Assembly (NCBI GenBank): GCA_905221605.1
Contig: CAJNDS010000574.1
Span: 30,642 to 94,641 of the forward strand
Length of the DNA stretch: 64,000 bases
Direction: 5' to 3'
Source of the DNA: Symbiodinium natans
Lineage: Eukaryota; Sar; Dinophyceae; Suessiales; Symbiodiniaceae
Numbering within the stretch: the first letter of the stretch is position 1; the number at the start of each line of letters is the position of its first letter. Under the pieces are notes generated by a model. That model had not been told where the DNA came from and searched no databases. It saw nothing but the letters and a program-made list of their open reading frames with translations. Made by a program: the position numbers and the translations under genes. Below are positions 10,001-20,519 of the stretch, in pieces.

Positions 10001-12199
10001 GGTTTAGGTTTAGGGTTTAGGGTTCAGGGATTTCATGGCCCATGTACCCTAGTTAGTGGGGGATCACAAGCATTCGGGGTCATTTGATCTAGACCCTGAA
10101 CCCTAAAGCCCCTAAAACCCTAGAACCGTAGAACCCTACAACCCTACAACCCTACAACCCTACAACCCTACAACCCTACAACCCTACAACCCTACAACCC
10201 TACAACCCCAAAACCCTAAAACGCTAAAACTCCCAAACGCCAAAACCCCAAAACCCCAAAACCAAAACCTTCTGCTACCTAAACCCTACCCAGAAGCAAG
10301 CAGCTAAGATCGCGGCTTCCTCCCGGTGCTGTTGGCGAGCTCCTGGTGTGCTCGGGGGACGTGCAAGATTGACGGCGCAGCGCCAAACCCTAAACCCCAA
10401 ACCCTAAACCCTAACCTTAAGCCCTAAACCCTAAATCCTACAAGACATCCCTAGACCCTCCACCCTGAACCCTAAACCTATACCCTACACCCTAAACCAT
10501 AAATTCCTCACTCACCTTAAATCTTTTCAAGGCCGAAAGTCCAGGTTTCAGGCTTTCGGAATTAAACTGTGTTGAGGGTTTCGGGTTTAGGCTTTAGCCC
10601 TCCACCACGGGTATATCCTGATTCCGAAGCCTTGCCTTGCCGAAGCCCTGGGGCCAAGCGTCTTCCGAAAGTCTTCTCGGACATGGACAAAACGACTGCA
10701 CATGGCATAAGACTGCTCAGGCTGGCCATCGCGAACCCTAAACCCCAAACCCTAACCGTAAACCCTAAACCCTAAACCCTAAACCTTAAACCCCTTCTTC
10801 TTGGTTGCTCTTTAACCCCCAAATAAAGTTTAACTCTTAGCTCCCTTAATATGAAATTAGAGGAACCCTAAATTTACCAAGTGATGAAGTTTATCTTTTA
10901 GCTCCCTGAATATGAAATTAGAGGAACCCACAAACTGATAAAGTGATAAAGTTGTAATAAAGCCCCACCTAGTCTTGAGGCTCTTCATTGCCTCCTGCAC
11001 ATCCCGCAAGAACACCTTTAGGGTTTAGGGTTTAGGGTTTAGGGTTGAGGGTTTCGGGTTTAGGGTTAGGCCACATGGTGCTCTTGGACGAGGCAGGCTG
11101 CAGAACGGCTTGCCACAGCTTGCTGGTGCCGTCTTGGCCGCAGAGTAATTCGTGTTTCTTTCAGGGGCCCCTTTTGGACAACACCCAAAACCTAAACCCT
11201 GACCTCTTAACCCGAAACTGTAATACCCTAAACCCTAAACCATAAACCCTAAAACCCTAAAATACCCTAAAACCCTAAAACCCTAAAAACCCCAAAACCC
11301 CAAAACCCTAAAATCCTAAAATCCTAAAACCCTAAAACCCTTAAACCTTAAAACCCTAAAACCCTAAAACCCTACAACCCAAAACCCTAAAGCCCTGAAA
11401 CCCTAAAACCATAAAACCCTAAAGCCCTAAAACCCTAAAGCCCTAAACCCGAGTTTCCCCCGCGGGCTAGAGGCCCCGTAAAGGCAATCGAGGCGGCCTC
11501 GGTGCAGTGAAAAAATGGGTTTAGGGTTTAGGGTTTAGGGTTTAGGCTTGTTTAGGGTTGGGCCCTGAACACCTGAGACCCCCTGACCCTAGACCCTAGA
11601 CCCGAGACCCAAAACCCTAAACCCTAAGCACTAAACCCTAAACCCTAAACCATAAACCCTAAAACCTAAACCTAAACGCCGCCTAAATCTTGAAGCAGTC
11701 CTGCCCATCACGGGAGAGGGTTACCTTGCCATCGTCAGCGAGGGGATTGCGAAGCTGCTGGACCTGTCAGGGTACTTAAGGCATCCACGTAGGGTTCGGG
11801 GTTCATCAGGGTTCAAGGCTTAGCCCCCCCCCCCCCCCACCCCCTAAACCCTAAACCCTAAACCCTAAACCCTAAACCCTAAACCCTAAACCCTAAACCC
11901 TAAACCCTAAACCCTAAACCGGGATAATATAAAGGCCTATTTCACTAGGATTCTTGTCTAGCGTCCTTTACACTATATGGATGTATTGTGCTTATGGAAA
12001 GACTATGGGTGGTTCTTCCGGCTCCTTGGTCAAAAACCCTAAACCCTAAACCCTAAACCCTAAACCCTAAACCCTAAACCCTAAACCCTAAACCCTAAAC
12101 CCTAAACCCTAAACCCTAAACCCTAAACCCTCACCAGAATCGTGCGAAGGTGTCACCTCCCGGAAGGGAAGATCGTGCAGGCGCATCCTTGGCGCGTCT
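6964..12199 (-). CDS. Gene C: intron-rich gene, WD-repeat-like
   Basis: Ten minus-strand exons (12151-12199 to 7236-7281) can be joined with matching phase at every step: entry/exit phases 2/0, 0/0, 0/2, 2/2, 2/1, 1/2, 2/0, 0/0, 0/0, 0/1. The exon at 11072-11157 contains LLCGQDGTSKLWQ, the shape of a WD40 blade; a basic stretch EASERKKRRSRSS follows near the 3' end. A further segment at 6964-7024 reads to a TAA and may be the C-terminus, but its phase does not match the last exon, so one exon may be unseen. Introns of 50-900 bp are mostly TTTAGGG/CCCTAAA arrays; one holds the foldback satellite at 8300-9128. The 5' end is not established; an ATG-bearing open segment near 14640-14726 (minus) is a possible first exon. 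WD40 proteins are usually scaffolds; the specific function is unknown. Confidence 0.5.
7236..7281 (-). CDS. Exon of gene C
   Basis: Acceptor CGGCGAG|GTT, donor CCTCCTG|GTAGATG, phases 0/1. Peptide VGQLLFRLEQARRPP. The plus strand is also open but lacks splice sites. Confidence 0.45.
7638..7688 (-). CDS. Exon of gene C
   Basis: Acceptor TGCCTCGAG|GTA, donor GATGCAT|GTCTTG, phases 0/0, 17 codons. Peptide VPTSLWQTSASASNLMH. Confidence 0.4.
7713..7945. repeat. TTTAGGG array grading into TTTGGGG
   Basis: Faces the CCCTAAA-rich stretch at 7955-8160, forming an inverted pair inside an intron of gene C. Confidence 0.9.
8171..8230 (-). CDS. Exon of gene C
   Basis: Acceptor TGTCAGTAG|GCG, donor CCGACT|GTAGATCC, phases 0/0, exactly 20 codons. 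Peptide AGESWRRSRLYLEQTGSGPT. Confidence 0.45.
8300..9128. repeat. Foldback satellite FB1 (21-bp CCTTGCCCGCTAATTTTCGG units)
   Basis: Flanks AACCCACCCGCCCAAAGAATC and CCATTAACATTTATATTATA bound a poly-G stretch and 21-bp repeats that run forward (8613-8820), reversed (8836-8930), then forward (8975-9095). Because 21 is a multiple of three, all frames are open for long stretches; no protein is implied. It lies between exons of gene C. The flanks match FB2 at 61826-62645. Confidence 0.75.
9279..9429 (-). CDS. Long exon of gene C
   Basis: Acceptor GAATTTCAG|GCTTC, donor GAGGAG|GTTTAGGG, phases 2/0, 50 open codons. Contains TALHLLVGPLKVCLEASER followed by a KKRRSRSS basic run. If the GTTTAG is not spliced, its TAG ends the protein two codons later. 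Confidence 0.5.
9619..9679 (-). CDS. Exon of gene C
   Basis: Acceptor CTTGTGAG|GC, donor GCCGAGAG|GTCCAG, phases 1/2. Peptide CAPSSTSTSMSRRAFQFAE. A second minus frame is also open; phase matching with both neighbours chose this one. Confidence 0.45.
9712..9850. repeat. TTTAGGG array
   Basis: Lies between exons 9619-9679 and 10290-10342 of gene C. Confidence 0.95.
10085..10280. repeat. CCCTACAA variant array
   Basis: Nine 8-bp CCCTACAA units (10137-10206) between CCCTAAA and CCCCAAAA runs. Confidence 0.9.
10290..10342 (-). CDS. Exon of gene C
   Basis: Acceptor GCACACCAG|GAGC, donor CTTCTGG|GTAGGG, phases 2/1. Peptide SSPTAPGGSRDLSCLLL. Confidence 0.45.
10609..10695 (-). CDS. Exon of gene C
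   Basis: Acceptor CATGTGCAG|TCG, donor ATATACCC|GTGGTGG, phases 2/2. Peptide begins RFVHVREDFRKTLGPRASAR. Confidence 0.5.
10820..10935. repeat. Short tandem duplication
   Basis: AATATGAAATTAGAGGAACC occurs twice about 62 bp apart, each preceded by TTAGCTCCCT. Confidence 0.6.
11072..11157 (-). CDS. WD-like exon of gene C
   Basis: Acceptor CCCTGAAAG|AAAC, GC donor ACCATGTG|GCCTAA, phases 0/2. Contains KHELLCGQDGTSKLWQAVLQ, a good WD40 blade ending (GxDGTxKLW). Confidence 0.55.
11220..11450. repeat. CCCTAAAA variant array
   Basis: Eight-base units with scattered changes. Confidence 0.85.
11725..11763 (-). CDS. Exon of gene C
   Basis: Acceptor TACCCTGACAG|GTC, donor GATGGCAAG|GTAACC, phases 0/0, 13 codons. 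Peptide VQQLRNPLADDGK. Reading through the donor gives VTLSRDGQDCFKI then TAG, so an alternative terminal form is possible. Confidence 0.5.
11843..12130. repeat. Two CCCTAAA arrays around a 115-bp spacer
   Basis: Arrays at 11843-11920 and 12036-12130; the spacer has no confirmed exon. Confidence 0.85.
12151..12199 (-). CDS. First traced exon of gene C
   Basis: Acceptor AGCCATCAG|AGAC, donor CGGGAG|GTGACACC, phases 2/0. Peptide DAPRMRLHDLPFRE. A stronger downstream donor, TCTG|GTGAGG, would extend it to 12135 with exit phase 1. Confidence 0.45.
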
Positions 12200-12235
12200 C
12201 TGATGGCTCCAATTGTGGGGGAGGGGGGAAGGGGG

Positions 12236-12395
12236 TTAGGGTTTAGGGTTTAGGGTTTAGGGTTTAGGGTTTAGGGTTTAGGGTTTAGGGTTTAGGGTTT
12301 AGGGTTTAGGGTTGGTTTAGGGTTTAGGGTTAGGGTTTAGGGTTTAGGGTTTATGGTTTAGGGTTTCGGATTTAGGGTTCAGGGTTTAGGGTGCT
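12236..12395. repeat. TTTAGGG array
   Basis: Begins just beyond the first traced exon of gene C. Confidence 0.95.
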
Positions 12396-12687
12396 AAAAT
12401 GGGGATCCCGAGTTGGGAGGGTCCCATTTACAAGAGGGAGGCCATAGAATTAGAAGGCAAGAGAAGGGGATATGAAGTAGCCTAATTCCTTTACGGGTTG
12501 GGCCTGGTTGCTAGAGCCGACCCTATGCCCTAAACCCTAAACCCTAAACCCTAAACTTTAAACACCAAGCTGTAAGCACCAAACCGCTCAATCCGAAGCC
12601 TTAAGCCCTAAAAATGAAAGGCCTGATGACAAATATCCCAACCGGGGGTTTCCGAAACTAGGGGTACCTTGTTGGGCTCAGGCTACA

Positions 12688-12880
12688 AACCCTAAACCCT
12701 AAACCCTAAACCCTAAACCCTAAACCCTAAACCCTAAACCCTAAACCCTAAACCCTAGACCCTAGACCCTAGACCCTAGACCCTAAACCCTAAACCCTAA
12801 ACCCTAAACCCTAAACCCTAAACCCTAACCCTAAACCCTAAACCCTAAACCCTAAACCCTAAGCCCTAAACCCTAAACCC
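12688..12880. repeat. CCCTAAA array with CCCTAGA block
   Basis: A block of four CCCTAGA units sits inside a clean array, so variants spread by local duplication. Confidence 0.9.
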
Positions 12881-13496
12881 AAAAAAAACCTCGAGTCCCC
12901 AACCTTCAGAAGAAGGCACCGAAAACATGGGACAAACCCCAAACCCTAAACCCTAAACCCGAAACCCTAAGCCCTAATCCAGAAACCCAACAGGCCCAGG
13001 GTCTTGATTTGAGATGATGCTCACCCTGATGAAGCCTGCAACCCCGGACCTGAGCCCGCCCCTGAGCCCATCTCCAGCAAAGCCCTGAAGCCCAAAATTC
13101 TCCACGAGCCCCTAAGCCCTAAACCCTAAACCCTAAACCCTAAACCCTAAACCCTAAACCCTAAACCCTATACCCTACATCCTAAACCCTCCAACCTGCC
13201 AAGCCTTGTACCGTTCTTGGAGTTGGGGGTCTTTGGGCTCTTTGGGGCATGACTGAGCGAGATAGACTTTTCGGCTTAGGCTCTATATAAGGGCATAAGA
13301 TTACGGGAAGCTTGTAGGGGTCCATACTTATATCCCTTGGGTTTAGGGTTTAGGGTTTAGGGTTTAGGGTTTAGGGTTTAGGGTTTAGGGTTTAGGGTTT
13401 AGGGTTTAGGGTTTCGGGTTCAGGGTTTAGGAGCTTCTCAACCCCTTCAGCCCTTAACAGGAAACGCGAAGCCCTCAAGGGGTTATGTAGGGTCAG

Positions 13497-13586
13497 TTCT
13501 CTAAATTAGGGTCTCGTTTTGGATCGCCTTTTTCTGGTACGGCAGCCTGAACACGAGGACCCGCAAAAGGACCCGAGTCTAGAGAA
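13497..13586. mobile_element. Hairpin element family G, copy 2
   Basis: Left end TTCTCTAAATTAGGGTC is identical to copy 1; right end GGACCCGAGTCTAGAGAA. 90 bp, so internally shorter. Confidence 0.5.
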
Positions 13587-14039
13587 TTCCCCATATGGGG
13601 TCAGGGCTCAGGGCATACACTAAACCCGAAACCCTAAAACCCTGAACTCTAAACCCTAAATCCGAAACCCTAAACCCTAAATCCTCAACCCTCAACCCTT
13701 AGGCCTTAGGGTCCTAGCACTCACTTGGCAACTGAGCAGCCACTCCACATCGAAAAGCCTCCCAAATCCATGAAATGGATCTGGCCCTGCGCGCGACTTT
13801 TGGGTTTGGGGTTTAGGGTTTGGGGTTTAGGGTTTAGGGTTTGGGGTCTGGGGTTTGGGGTTGGGGTTGAAGGTCTAGCGTTTCGGGCGCTCCCCCTGAG
13901 ATCTCTCGCAACTTTCTTGGAGGTTTCTAAGGTGAGAAGAATCTACACTGAAAAACAATCCTTACGCTTACGAACACTTGCTCTGCCCTAACCCTGAGGC
14001 CCTAAGGCCTCAAATCTCTAACGGCCCTAAACGCCAAAA

Positions 14040-14160
14040 CGCTTAAACCCTAACACCCTATAACCCTGAAACCCTATTAACCCTATAACCCTAACACCCT
14101 AACACCCTATAACCCTATAACCCTATAACCCTATAACCCTATAACCCTATAACCTTAAAA
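14040..14160. repeat. CCCTATAA / CCCTAACA variant array
   Basis: Eight-base variants, up to seven identical units in a row. Confidence 0.9.
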
Positions 14161-14271
14161 CCCCCCCAAAACCCAAACCCCAACTTGGAGCGACAAGGCG
14201 AGTGCTTGACATGATCCAGTCTTCTATTAGGGTTTAGGGTTTAGGGTTTAGGGTTTAGGGTTTAGGGTTTA

Positions 14272-14347
14272 GGGTTCTTAAGGGAGGGGGGGGGTTCAGG
14301 GGGGATATGCAACCCAAGGTTCCCCAGTACTCCCTGCTACTCCCCTA
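14272..14347. repeat. Dispersed module family I, copy 1
   Basis: TTCTTAAGGGAGGGGG ... CAACCCAAGGTTCCC ... ACTCCC. Related copies at 29305-29424, 33205-33330 and 57188-57262. Confidence 0.45.
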
Positions 14348-14605
14348 TAAACCCTAAACCCTAAACCCTAAACCCTAAACCCTAAACCCTAAACCCTAAA
14401 CCCTAAACCCTAAACCCTAAACCCTAAACCCTGGGCTCATCCAACGGAAGGCGGTCCCTGGGTTCAGGGCGCAGTTTCGGGTTCCTGCGGTCTTGGGCTA
14501 GGTCTGACATAGGGTGGCCAGTGGGCTATTCCCTAAACCCTAAACCCTAAACCCTAAACCCTAAACCCTAAACCCTAAACCCTAAACCCTAAACCCTAAA
14601 CCCCA
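14347..14605. repeat. Two CCCTAAA arrays
   Basis: 14347-14432 and 14532-14602 around a 100-bp open spacer whose minus strand ends GAGCCCAGG|GTTTAGGG, a possible exon. Confidence 0.85.
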
Positions 14606-15737
14606 AAAGAGAGACAAAGAGAGAGCATTGAAGCGACGTGAGTGGGGCCAGGGCGCCACCGAGCTTGGTAGCTTTGCCGCCTCCACCAGCTCAGCACAGC
14701 GGCTTTGCGCAGCCATCGCAAGATCGGCATCACCTCATAATCCAAGCCCGCGCCCGTACTCCATGCCCGGCCTCAACAAAGCTTGAGCCAAATTGGCCAC
14801 TTAAGGCGCTTTGAAGGGTTGATATGGGAATTAGAAGGCCCATCCTGGTAGGACGGTCTAGGTAACGTGGGATGCTTAGTTGTCCAGTAACCTGGGGGAA
14901 TTTGAAGGTTAACCTTTGGGATTATAAGGGGATTCTATTACCCCAAAAAGGTTAAAGGTTACCTACTCTACTACTAAGGATGATAGGGGAGGAGAAGGGC
15001 TGAGGTGTTGTATATATTGAGCTCCATACCCCAAACGCTGTGCCCCTTTCGACCCCAAGCCGCCGTGACAATTCAGGGTTTAGGGTTTAAGTATGGGGAA
15101 TGTCCACCCGAAAACTCGGGTAATTGGGGGCTCAGCTAGGGCCAGCTCAGGGTCCTAAATGGCGCATGACACCTCTTCAGCACCACACCGAGACGAACCT
15201 AAACCGTTTAGGGCTTAGGGTTGAGGGTTTAGGGGTTTTCCGCCTTTGAGCTTCGAGCGTCCCACGGCACTCCGCATTTTCGCGTAGCCTTCCAGGGCTT
15301 TGTGCAGCGCTTTCGCAATCGCAAGGCTGGGGTTTAGGGTTTAGGGTTTAGGATTTAGGGTTTAGGGTCTAGGGTTTAGGGTCTAGGGTTTAGGGTTCAG
15401 GACGTTTAGGGTTTAGGACCTTTTATTGTTTCGGACGTTTAGGGTTTAGGGTTGGGTTTCTTCCACCAACAAAACTGGATTGCAGTTGAGGGTTGAGGGT
15501 CGCAAGGCTAGGGATTAGGACGTTTAGGACGTTTAGGACGTTTAGGGTTTAGGGTCTCTTCCACCAGCAAACCTGTTGAGGGTTGTGAGTTCAGGGGGCT
15601 CGGGGAGTTGGGCCAACACCGCCCTAGACCCTAAAACCCTACACCCCACTCGGACCCCAAACCCTAGACCCTCAAACACCATAAAACCCAGACCAGCCCA
15701 TCGAGGAGGTCAAAAGATGATGATGAACTACTAGCTA

Positions 15738-15771
15738 ACATACATACATATATACGTATATGTATATGTGC

Positions 15772-15815
<44 letters not shown>

Positions 15816-15915
15816 GAATATATATATATATATATCTATATATATATATATATATATATGAGTATATATATATATATATGAATATATATATATATAGATA
15901 TATATATATATATAT
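15738..15915. repeat. (TA)n microsatellite
   Basis: About 180 bp of TATATA broken by TGTA, GAGTA and GAATA; marks the left edge of the satellite block. Confidence 0.9.
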
Positions 15916-15959
15916 GTAAGAGGAACCTCTATGTACTATTTGACATGGCTGCTTTCTGT

Positions 15960-18215
15960 ATTAAAGTTTTAATAGTTTTAATAGTTTTGAACTTTCAAAA
16001 CAACATCCTAAACTATTAAAACTTTAATTTTCCTTTTTAAGTTTTAATAGTTTTAATAGTTTTAATAGTTTACACTTTTAAAAAGGCTCCTAAACTATTA
16101 AAACTATTAAAAAGAAACGGCCTTGCCCAGGAGATTCCTGAACTTTTAAAGCTTTTTAAAAGTTGAAACTATTAAAACTATTAAAACTATTAAAAAGGCT
16201 TCTTTTGAATAGTTTTAATAGTTTTAATAGTTTCAACTTTTAAAAAGCCTCCCGAACTATTAAAACTATTAAAAAGAAGCCTTTTTAGTAGTTTTAATAG
16301 TTTTAATAGTTTTAATAGTTTTAATAGTTTTAATAGTTTTAATAGTTTTAATAGTTTTAATAGTTTTAATAGTTTTAAAAGTTTTAAAAGTTCGGGAATC
16401 TCCAGGCCAGGCCTTTTCCTTTTTAAGTTTTAATAGTTTTAATAGTTTAATAGTTTCAACTTTTAAAAAGGGGCCGAAACTATTAAAACTATTAAAACGA
16501 AACGGCCTTGGCCAGGAGATTCCTGAACTTTTGAAACTATTAAAACTTTTAAAACTATTAAAACTATTAAAACTATTAAAACTATTAAAAAGGTTTCTTT
16601 TTAATAGTTTTAATAGTTTTAATAGTTTCAACTTTTAAAAAGCCTCCTAAGCTATTAAAACTATTAAAAAGAAACGGCCTTGGCCAGGAGATTCCTGAAC
16701 TTTTAAAACTATTAAAACGTTTAAAACTATTAAAACTATTAAAACTATTAAAACTATTAAAAAGGCTTCTTTTTAATAGTTTTAATAGTTTTAATAGTTT
16801 CAACTTTTAAAAAGCCTCCCGAACTATTAAAACTATTAAAAAGAAGCCTTTTTAATAGTTTTAATAGTTTTAATAGTTTTAATAGTTTTAATAGTTTTAA
16901 TAGTTTTAATAGTTTTAAAAGTTTTAAAAGTTCGGGAATCTCCAGGCCAGGCTTTTTCCTTTTTAAGTTTTAATAGTTTTAATAGTTTTAATAATTTCAA
17001 CTTTTAAAAAGCCTCCCAAACTATTAAAACTATTAAAAAGAATCCTTTTTAATAGTTTTAATAGTTTAAATAGTTTTAATAGTTTTAAAAGTTTTAAAAG
17101 TTCGGGAATCTCCAGGCCAGGCCTTTTCCTTTTTAAGTTTTAATAGTTTTAATAGTTTTAATAGTTTCAACTTTTAAAAAGCCTCCCAAACTATTAAAAC
17201 TATGAAAAAGAAGCCTTTTTAATAGTCTTAATAGTTTTAATAGTTTTAATAGTTTTAATAGTTTTAATAGTTTTAATAGTTTTAATAGTTTTAATAGTTT
17301 TAAAAGTTTTAAAAGTTCGGGAATCTCCAGGCCAGGCCTTTTCCTTTTTAAGTTTTAATAGTTTTAATAGTTTTAATAGTTTCAACTTTTAAAAAGGCTC
17401 CGAAACTATTAAAACTATTGAAAAGAAACGGCCTTGGCCAGGAGATTCCTGAACATTTGAAACTATTAAAACTTTTAAAACTATTGAAACTATTAAAACT
17501 ATTAGAAAGGCTTCTTTTTAATAGTTTTAATAGTTTTAATAGTTTCAACTTTTAAAAAGCCTCCCGAACTATTAAAACTATTAAAAGAAGCCTTTTGAAT
17601 AGTTTTAATAGTTTTAATAGTTTTAATAGTTTTAAAAGTTTTAAAAGTTTTAAAAGTTCGGGAATCTCCAGGCCAGGCTTTTTCCTTTTTAAGTTTTAAT
17701 AGTTTTAATAGTTTTACTAATTTCAACTTTTAAAAAGCCTCCCAAACTATTAAAACTATTAAAAAGAATCCTTTTTAATAGTTTTAATAGTTTTAATAGT
17801 TTTAATAGTTTTAATAGTTTTAATAGTTTTAATAGTTTTAATAGTTTTAATAGTTTTAATAGTTTTAATAGTTTTAAAAGTTCGGGAATCTCCAGGCCAG
17901 GCCTTTTCCTTTTTAAGTATTAATAGTTTTAATAGTTTTAATAGTTTCAACTTTTAAAAAGCCTCCCAAACTATTAAAACTATTAAAAAGAAACGGCCTT
18001 GGCCAGGAGATTCCTGAACCTTTGAAACTATTAAAACTTTTAAAACTATTAAAACTATTAAAACTATTAAAAAGGTTTCTTTTTAATAGTTTTAATAGTT
18101 TTAATAGTTTCAACTTTCAAAAAGCCTCCCAAACTATTAAAACTATTAAAAAGAAGCCTTTTTAATAGTTTTAATAGTTTTAATAGTTTAAAAGTTTGAA
18201 AAGTTCGGGAATTTC
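15960..18215. repeat. Higher-order palindromic satellite of 9-bp TTTTAATAG units
   Basis: Runs of TTTTAATAG on one strand alternate with runs of CTATTAAAA. They are joined by two fixed linkers, one containing TTCGGGAATCTCCAGGCCAGG and one its complement GGCCTTGGCCAGGAGATTCC, and by TTTAAAAAGCCTCC pieces. Units of ~300-350 bp recur about six times. Long open frames here (KLLKLLKLLK, IKTIKTIKT) come from the 9-bp period. Confidence 0.9.
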
Positions 18216-18235
18216 CTGGCCAGGGCCCCGGGCCT

Positions 18236-19160
18236 CTTCCCAATACTAAATCACGAGCCCGGGCCTTCCCCCAATACTAGATGACGAGCCCGGACCTCTC
18301 CCCAATACTAAATCACAAGCCCAAGCCTCTACCCAATACTAAATTACGAGCCCGGGCCTCCCCCAAATACTAAATCACGAGCCCGAGCCTCCCCCCAATA
18401 CTAAATCACGAGCCCGCGCCTCCGCCCAATACTAAATCACGAGCCCGGGCCTCTCCCCAATACTAAATCACAAGCCCAAGCCTCCCCCCAATACTAAATC
18501 ACGAGCTCGGGCCTCCCCCCAATACTAAATGACGAGCCCGAGCATCCTCTCAATACTAAATCACGAGCCCAGGCCTCCCCCCAATACTAAACTACGAGCC
18601 CGGGCCTCACTCCAATACTAACCTGCCATGAGATTCCTGAACTTTCAAAACTTTTAAAACTTTTAAAACTATTAAAACTTTTAAAACTATTAAAAAAGCA
18701 TCGGGCCATCTCCCAATACTAAATTACGAGCCGGGCCTCCCTCCAATACTAAATCACGAGCCCGGGCCTCCCCTCAATACTAAATCACGAGCCGGGCCTC
18801 CCCCCAATACTAAATCACGAGCCCGAGCCTTACCCCAATACTAAATCACGAGCCCAGGCCTCTCCCCAATACTAAACTACAAGCCCTGGCCTCCTTCCAA
18901 TACTAACCGGCCATGAGATTCCTGAACTTTCAAAACTTTGAAAACTTTTAAAACTATTAACACTTTTAAAACTTTTAAAACTATTAAAAAAGCCTCGGGC
19001 CTTCTCCCAATACTAAATTACGAGCCCGGGCCTTCTCCCAATACTAAATCACGAGCCCGGGCCTTCTCCCAATACTAAATCACGAGCCGGGGCCTCCCCC
19101 CAATACTAAATCACGAGCCCGAGCCTCCCCCCAATACTAAATCACGAGCCCGGTCCTCCC
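18236..19160. repeat. 30-bp satellite CCAATACTAAATCACGAGCC...
   Basis: About 26 units of CCCAATACTAAATCACGAGC followed by CCGGGCCTCC, interrupted at 18620-18710 and 18905-19000 by the TTTAAAACTATTAAAA motif from the previous array. Confidence 0.9.
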
Positions 19161-19252
19161 CGGAAGCGGGCCAGCCCCCCCTCCTTTTCCATTTAAACTA
19201 TTTAAATTATTCAAATTATAAAAATTATGTAAATTATATAAATTAGGGTCGC

Positions 19253-19715
19253 GTCACTTTGGTCAGATTTTGCCGGGCCCCGCGTAGATCCAGGCAGATT
19301 TTGTCCATGGTGATTTCTCCAAAAACACAAAGGACAAAATCTGCCTGGATCTACGCATCACTTTTTTTGTAAGAAACAGCGCCGCGTAGATCCGGGCAGA
19401 TTTTGTCCATGGTGTTTTCTCAAAAAACACGAAGGACAAAATCTGCCTGGATCTACGCGGCACTTTTTTTTGTAAGAAACAGCCCCGCATAGATCCAGGC
19501 AGATTTTGTCCATGGTGTTTTCTCAAAAAACACGAAGGACAAAATCTGCCTGGATCTACGCGGCACTTTTTTTTGGTAAGAAACAGCCCCGCGTAGATCC
19601 AGGCAGATTTTGTCCATGGTGTTTTGTCAAAAAACACGAAGGACAAAATCTGCCTGGATCTACGCGGCACTTTTTTTGTAAGAAACAGCCCCGCGTAGAT
19701 CCAGGCAGATTTTGT
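19253..19715. repeat. ~100-bp hairpin satellite
   Basis: Each unit holds GCGTAGATCCAGGCAGATTT and its complement around GTCCATGGTGTTTTCTC, so each unit can fold. About 4.5 units. Confidence 0.85.
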
Positions 19716-20165
19716 GCGTGGCAGCCCGATTTGGCCAAATTTTGCCCGGAGGCTGCCCGGCAAAATTTGGTCAAATCGAGCCGCGCATTTCTCATCGCAA
19801 TCGAGCCGCGCATTTCTCATCGCATACGAAGAGCAGCCCGATTTGGCCAAAATTTGCCCTGAGGCTGCCCGGCAAAATTTGGCCAAATCGAGCCGCGCAT
19901 TTCTCATCGCATACGAAGAGCAGCCCGATTTGGCCATATTTTGCCCGGAGGCTGCCCGGCGAAATTTGGCCAAATCGAGCCACGCATTTCTCATCGCGTA
20001 CGAAGAGCAGCCCGATTTGGCCAAATTTTGCCCGGAGGCTGCCCGGCATAATTTGGCCAAATCGAGCCGCGCATTTCTCATCGCATACGAAGAGCAGCCC
20101 GATTTGGCCAAATTTTGCCCGGAGGCTGCCCGGCAAAATCTGGCCAAATCGAGCCGTGCCTTTCT
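19716..20165. repeat. 87-bp palindromic satellite
   Basis: GCAGCCCGATTTGGCCAAAT recurs at 19833, 19920, 20007 and 20094 (exactly 87 bp apart), with an inverted GGCAAAATTTGGCCAAATCG in each. 87 is a multiple of three, which explains the long frames on both strands. Confidence 0.9.
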
Positions 20166-20194
20166 GCAGGCCCGAAATTATTTACATTACTTAA

Positions 20195-20410
20195 ATTATT
20201 CACATTTTATCTAAATTATTTCAATTAGTTGGGACTGGATTTTATCTAAATTATTTCAATTAGTTGGGACTGAAATGAGTCACGGCTCCGTGCCCCCTCA
20301 ACGAAAGCAGTGACTCATTTCAGGGCCTGAAATGAGTCACGGCTCCGTGCCCCCTCAACACACACAGTGACTCATCTCAGGGCCTGAAATGAGTCACGGC
20401 TCCGCCCCCC
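20195..20410. repeat. Short repeats with TGAGTCA palindromes
   Basis: TCTAAATTATTTCAATTAGT occurs twice, then CTGAAATGAGTCACGGCTCC three times, each facing an inverted AGTGACTCAT. Confidence 0.75.
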
Positions 20411-20519
20411 CACAAACTCTTTAAATTCCTTCAAATCCTTAAAATCTGGAAAAATCATTTTTCCTAGGTTTTAAAGTCCCTCTTCCTGGGAGACTGCAAA
20501 TTTCAGACCCATTTCAAGG

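Larger units (their letters stand above)
12900..15730. other. Mosaic upstream of gene C, partly exon-like
   Basis: Minus-strand open segments occur near 13010-13085 (GFAGDGLRGGLRSGVAGFIR with a GTGAGC donor) and 14640-14726 (ATG, then AAQSRCAELVEAAKLPSSVA). They could be 5' exons of gene C but were not phase-linked. 15325-15570 is TTTAGGG with GGACG insertions. Confidence 0.35.

Noticed and set aside
16269-18113. KLLKLLKLLK / IKTIKTIKT coiled-coil-like proteins
   Set aside because: Product of the 9-bp TTTTAATAG repeat.
19263-20214. Frames of up to 294 codons on both strands
   Set aside because: 87-bp and ~100-bp satellites with periods giving stop-free frames.
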